Source: Beverwykella pulmonaria
Taxonomy: Eukaryota > Ascomycota > Dothideomycetes > Pleosporales > Melanommataceae
Direction of reading: 5' to 3'
Length of the DNA: 64,000 nt
Assembly (NCBI GenBank): GCA_001599595.1
Contig: BCHH01000019.1
Span: forward strand, 436,411-500,410
Shown here: one piece after another, positions 60,870-64,000 of the stretch
How the letters are laid out: each line of letters opens with the position of its first letter
Numbering within the stretch: position 1 is the first letter of the stretch
The notes under the pieces: model-generated
Database searches by the model: none
What the model was told of the DNA's origin: nothing
Seen by the model: only the letters and a program-made list of their open reading frames with translations
Translations under genes and position numbers: made by a program

Positions 60870-61954
60870 AATGGCATTCTTCAGCAACCGCCCAAACACT
60901 TCACTTAATATGCATCGGGTGGTAAGAGGTCTGTATCGCTTCGTGTAGGTTTAAAAGTTGTACGTCTCTCTCCACTGAATAGGTATTACTACTGTATTGT
61001 GAATAGTCGACTTTTCTACTTGGTTTCTACTGTTCCTTGCTTGGATCCGCTCGGGTTCATGGGATTAGGAGGCTGAGCCTGTACATAATAGTGGCTTTCG
61101 CGTTTTGGCCTTTCAATCGCAAATTTTCCACTCTTGAGTAGTAGCGGTGGAAGACCGCGAGATCTTGGGGGTGGGGGGGGGGAAGGGTGAGCATGGTGTG
61201 AGCATAATGGGTTTGGCATATACATGTACGTATGCGGTTGCTCTAGGGGGTAGAAAGGCGCTCGTGTATAGAATATGGACCTCAATCCTTTTTTTTACTG
61301 AAGCATGGTGTGATGTTGAACGACCAGGCGCACTATGAGTATTTGCTCCCTGTCCTATGCCTCACCTAGAGCTTTGTCACTACTTCTGCCACCTACAGAG
61401 GGTACAGCAGATGCAGACTTGATATCATTGTTGCTTGTGACAGATATATGAGGGAATGAAGAACCTGTGAAGAACCTCTCACATTCGTGCTGATATTGCG
61501 TTGATGGCGTTGATATTATTCTACCGTTGGTTTCCTGGAGCCAGAATTAATTAACTAGCTTTGCTATATATATCACGAGATCCAGGACGAGCATGAGAAC
61601 ACGGCAACCCCACTTCTAACAGGCAGACTCCCAACCCAGTTTCCTGTGTAGCACAGGATACAAGAGGTGACAATTATGGAAGGATAAGAGTGACACGCAG
61701 CGAACTGTGTACGAGATGACGAAGGACAAGAGTAAGCATGTATATTCGAAAACGTGACCAATCCGCAGAGTCTATATTGTACAGTAGGTACAAGAATACA
61801 AAAATTGATTCTTCAACGCACTATCGTACCTCCTTTTCCAGCACTATCTCCTTTCCCTCCCGTAGGAACTCGTTGCGTTCGTCCGTCCGCCCACCCGCCT
61901 GCCCGTCGTTCCGTCCATGCTAACAATAAAGAAATGCTGTCTTGGTTGAGGTAC
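60870..61954. other. Convergent intergenic region
   Basis: About 1.1 kb between the Dnm1 and ATP synthase e gene ends. A G-rich tract lies at 61168-61183. No gene is supported. Confidence 0.5.
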
Positions 61955-62413
61955 TTATTTGTCGTCTGTGATTCCGAGGACGACGTTTAGGTCTGCGTTG
62001 GGGTCCATGGGGTCTGCTTTCCCTATAATCCGCCGAGTCAGTTTTCCGTCTAATTTGTGCAATCGGGGTATATCGCGTGCGTGAGAAGGCGTACCGCTAG
62101 ATGCCGCCGCTTCTGAGGGATGCGATCGCGCCCACTCGGCCTTGGCCTGCTGAATCAGACTCTGCTGCTGCTCGAACTCTTGTTTTGCCCGGGCCAACTT
62201 GTCGCGTGACGATATCGAGGACTGGTGGTAGATGCCATAGAAGACGCCGAAGCCGAGGGCGGACCATCGGAGGACCTGATAATGAAGCTATTAGCACGTT
62301 TGCTCGCATTGGAATGCCTAGGTCTGGCCTGGGAGCTGGAGCTGGAGACCATGGATAAAGGAGTTCGAGGGCGCAGCAGGTAAACGTACGTTTAAGCCCA
62401 CGGATGAGGACAT
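61955..62413 (-). CDS. ATP synthase subunit e, mitochondrial
   Basis: Small inner-membrane subunit of 90 residues that promotes F1Fo dimer formation and cristae shape (yeast Atp21/Tim11). Exons are 62413-62390 (24 bases), 62275-62095 and 62022-61955; introns are 114 and 72 bases. The joined product begins MSSSVGLNVLRWSALGFGVF. The GxxxG dimerisation motif lies in GFGVFYGIYHQ within the membrane helix. Then come SSRDKLARAKQEFEQQQSLI, a coiled-coil-like stretch, and a tail ending PNADLNVVLGITDDK. The length and order match the fungal family. It is head to head with the dynein intermediate chain gene, 577 bases apart. Confidence 0.9.
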
Positions 62414-62990
62414 TGAGACGGTTGGGAACGCGACGAGAGGGATGTGGGCAGGGCGCGGCAGTGTCCAATGGCACAGATACGGGAGCGCAGAGGGCGATTG
62501 GGACGGCGACCGGTAGTGGGGAGGCGGAAGCGCGGTGCTGCGGCGTTCAGTGCTGGTGGCAGTCGGGAGGGCGACAGCAGTAAAGTTGAGGTTTGAGACG
62601 ACGCGGCTGATCCCGGCGCCCGGCGAAATCTGAGCGGAGCCTGAGGCCGAAGAACAGCCGACCTTGGCGCGATTCTTGGGGAGAAGTGACCAGGGAGCAT
62701 GGTGAACAACACTGTTCGTAAACTGCTTCGAGGGGATGGGCTGAAACTTTGAAAGCCGGATACATGCTATTGCTGGACAGACAGAACTAAGAGAAGCTTG
62801 TCACAAAGCGCCGTCTCCCTGCGACGAGACACTGTCTCTCACCACCTCCTCAACACTCACCCCCGGCGCAAGCAATAGGCCAACGCAAGGACATACTAGC
62901 TCCTTTACCTCCTCTGTAAACCCTCTAGGGTCCAAAACAAGAACATCCTCCCAAAATTCACGACTCGGATGCGAAATAACAGCCTCTGCC
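62414..62990. promoter_or_regulatory. Divergent promoter region, ATP synthase e / dynein IC
   Basis: 577 GC-rich bases between the two starts. Open frames on the minus strand are compositional. No gene is supported. Confidence 0.5.
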
Positions 62991-64000
62991 ATGGAATCAA
63001 CAATGCAGCAGCGGAAGGACGAGATCCTCGCGAAAAAGGCCAAGCTCGCGGAATTGAAGCGGCAGCGCGAGCTACGAAAAGAAGGACAGGCGAGTAGGCA
63101 GTCGTACGGGGGCTCCCCGGAAGTAGGACTCCTTACACTTTCCAGGTTGCATCTGCTAACGAGCTGCAGCTCTTCCAGCCAACACCTTCACGAGTCGACC
63201 AAAAGCGCGACTTGGAGAAGATCATAAACGACCTCGTTGGAGACAGCAGACCCAACTCTACACAGCCTGGCTCACCTGCCGGCGGACGGTCAGACCGACC
63301 CACATCTGTCATCAGCGCATCACAACTCAGTAGCGACAATGAGGGTCCCCCGACGTTCACAGGTCTTACCGGCATGGTCGATCGCGAGATGCAGACTCTC
63401 TCCATAGCCCCCATGGCCACGGTATTCGAATTCGAGGGCGAGGAGGGTCCCAAGAAGGAGAAAGAGATCATCACGTACAGCAAGGGCGTACAGACAAGCA
63501 CCGACTGGTCGCCGCCTAGAGCGAGAGGCGCTGGAGGAAGCGATTCGGAGCGGGACGATAGTCCTACACGGTCTCCGCGGGCGAAGAGGCTCAGTCGCAG
63601 GCAGAAAGAGCGGGAAGAGGAGATCCGCGCTAACTTGAAGAAGGAAATCGAAGAGGAACTCAAGGCCGCCCAGCAGGCTGGTCCAGATGCGGGTGTTAGT
63701 CAGCCAGGCTCGAAAGAGAACTTTCCGTTCAAGACGCTCACGAATGAAGAGCTGAATGCTGTGGAGAACTCTGAAGACTTTGCCGGCTTCGTGGAGAGGA
63801 GCACCAAGGTGCTGGAGCGGGCGCTGGACCAGCAGCTAGAGTTCGATATTCTTGCGGACTATGCTCTTGGTGGTGTGGACGTGGACGAGGAAGATGAAGG
63901 GTATGGGTCGAGTGGCGGGAAGAAGGGGCGGAGGGTGAAGGAAGTTGCACAATTCTGGGATGAGAGGTGGAGCAAGAAGAGGATGATCTCTGATCTGGGT
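62991..64000 (+). CDS. Cytoplasmic dynein intermediate chain, 5' part
   Basis: Non-catalytic subunit linking the dynein motor to dynactin. The gene runs off the right edge; 320 residues are visible. Exon 1 is 62991-63122, the intron 63123-63169 (GCTAAC branch, 47 bases), and exon 2 runs from 63170 past 64000. The N-terminus MQQRKDEILAKKAKLAELKR is the conserved helix that binds dynactin p150/NudE (an ATG at 63003 starts exactly at it; the one at 62991 adds four residues). Then LFQPTPSRVDQKRDLEKIIN, a Ser/Pro-rich stretch, ITYSKGVQTSTDWSPP (the light-chain-binding region of the family), a Lys/Glu-rich helix, and ERSTKVLERALDQQLEFDIL. The WD40 propeller expected downstream is outside the window. 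Confidence 0.9.

Overview
The window looks like nuclear DNA of a filamentous ascomycete (Pezizomycotina; Dothideomycetes is possible but not proven). Evidence: protein genes carry short introns, mostly 46-75 bases, with GT..AG ends and CTAAC-type branch sites. A HET-NACHT-WD40 relic, a LysM secreted protein, a DUF4360 secreted protein and fungal versions of housekeeping genes are present. One relic carries many C-to-T type stop codons, the mark of repeat-induced point mutation (RIP). No tRNA, rRNA or CRISPR array was seen.

Layout. 1-1.5 kb: 3' part of a conserved fungal membrane protein gene running off the left edge. 3-12 kb: a decayed accessory island. It holds a ZNFX1-like helicase/NF-X1 zinc-finger pseudogene with 17 in-frame stops, AT-rich debris including a second stop-riddled frame, and a broken HET-NACHT-WD40 (NLR-like) gene. 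12.7-14.1 kb: an MFS transporter of the BSC6 type. 16-21.3 kb: a possible glycan group of a GT32 glycosyltransferase, a divergently transcribed acyltransferase-3 membrane protein and a GT8 glycosyltransferase. 22.1 kb: a 177-base MITE with TA ends. 23-27 kb: a class I methyltransferase and a secreted S33-type serine hydrolase. 28.9-30.7 kb: a sugar-porter MFS transporter.

31-37 kb: a DUF4360 secreted protein, a kinase-like fragment, two fungal proteins starting with a PRELRD motif, and a DUF2293 protein. 39-63 kb is mostly conserved cellular machinery: a peroxisomal 2-hydroxyacyl-CoA lyase-like enzyme, COA3 (cytochrome oxidase assembly), Pta1/symplekin (mRNA 3' processing), MTD1 (one-carbon metabolism), RPF2 (60S assembly), monothiol glutaredoxin Grx3/4, a PEBP protein, an S12 serine hydrolase, a LysM protein, Dnm1 (organelle fission), ATP synthase subunit e, and the start of cytoplasmic dynein intermediate chain running off the right edge.

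Many genes sit head to head: GT32/acyltransferase, the PRELRD pair, COA3/Pta1, RPF2/Grx, PEBP/S12 and ATP synthase e/dynein intermediate chain. Shared promoters between each pair are likely. Exon joins were checked by frame arithmetic for each gene where exons are listed. Functions come from recognised motifs and family knowledge, not from a database search.
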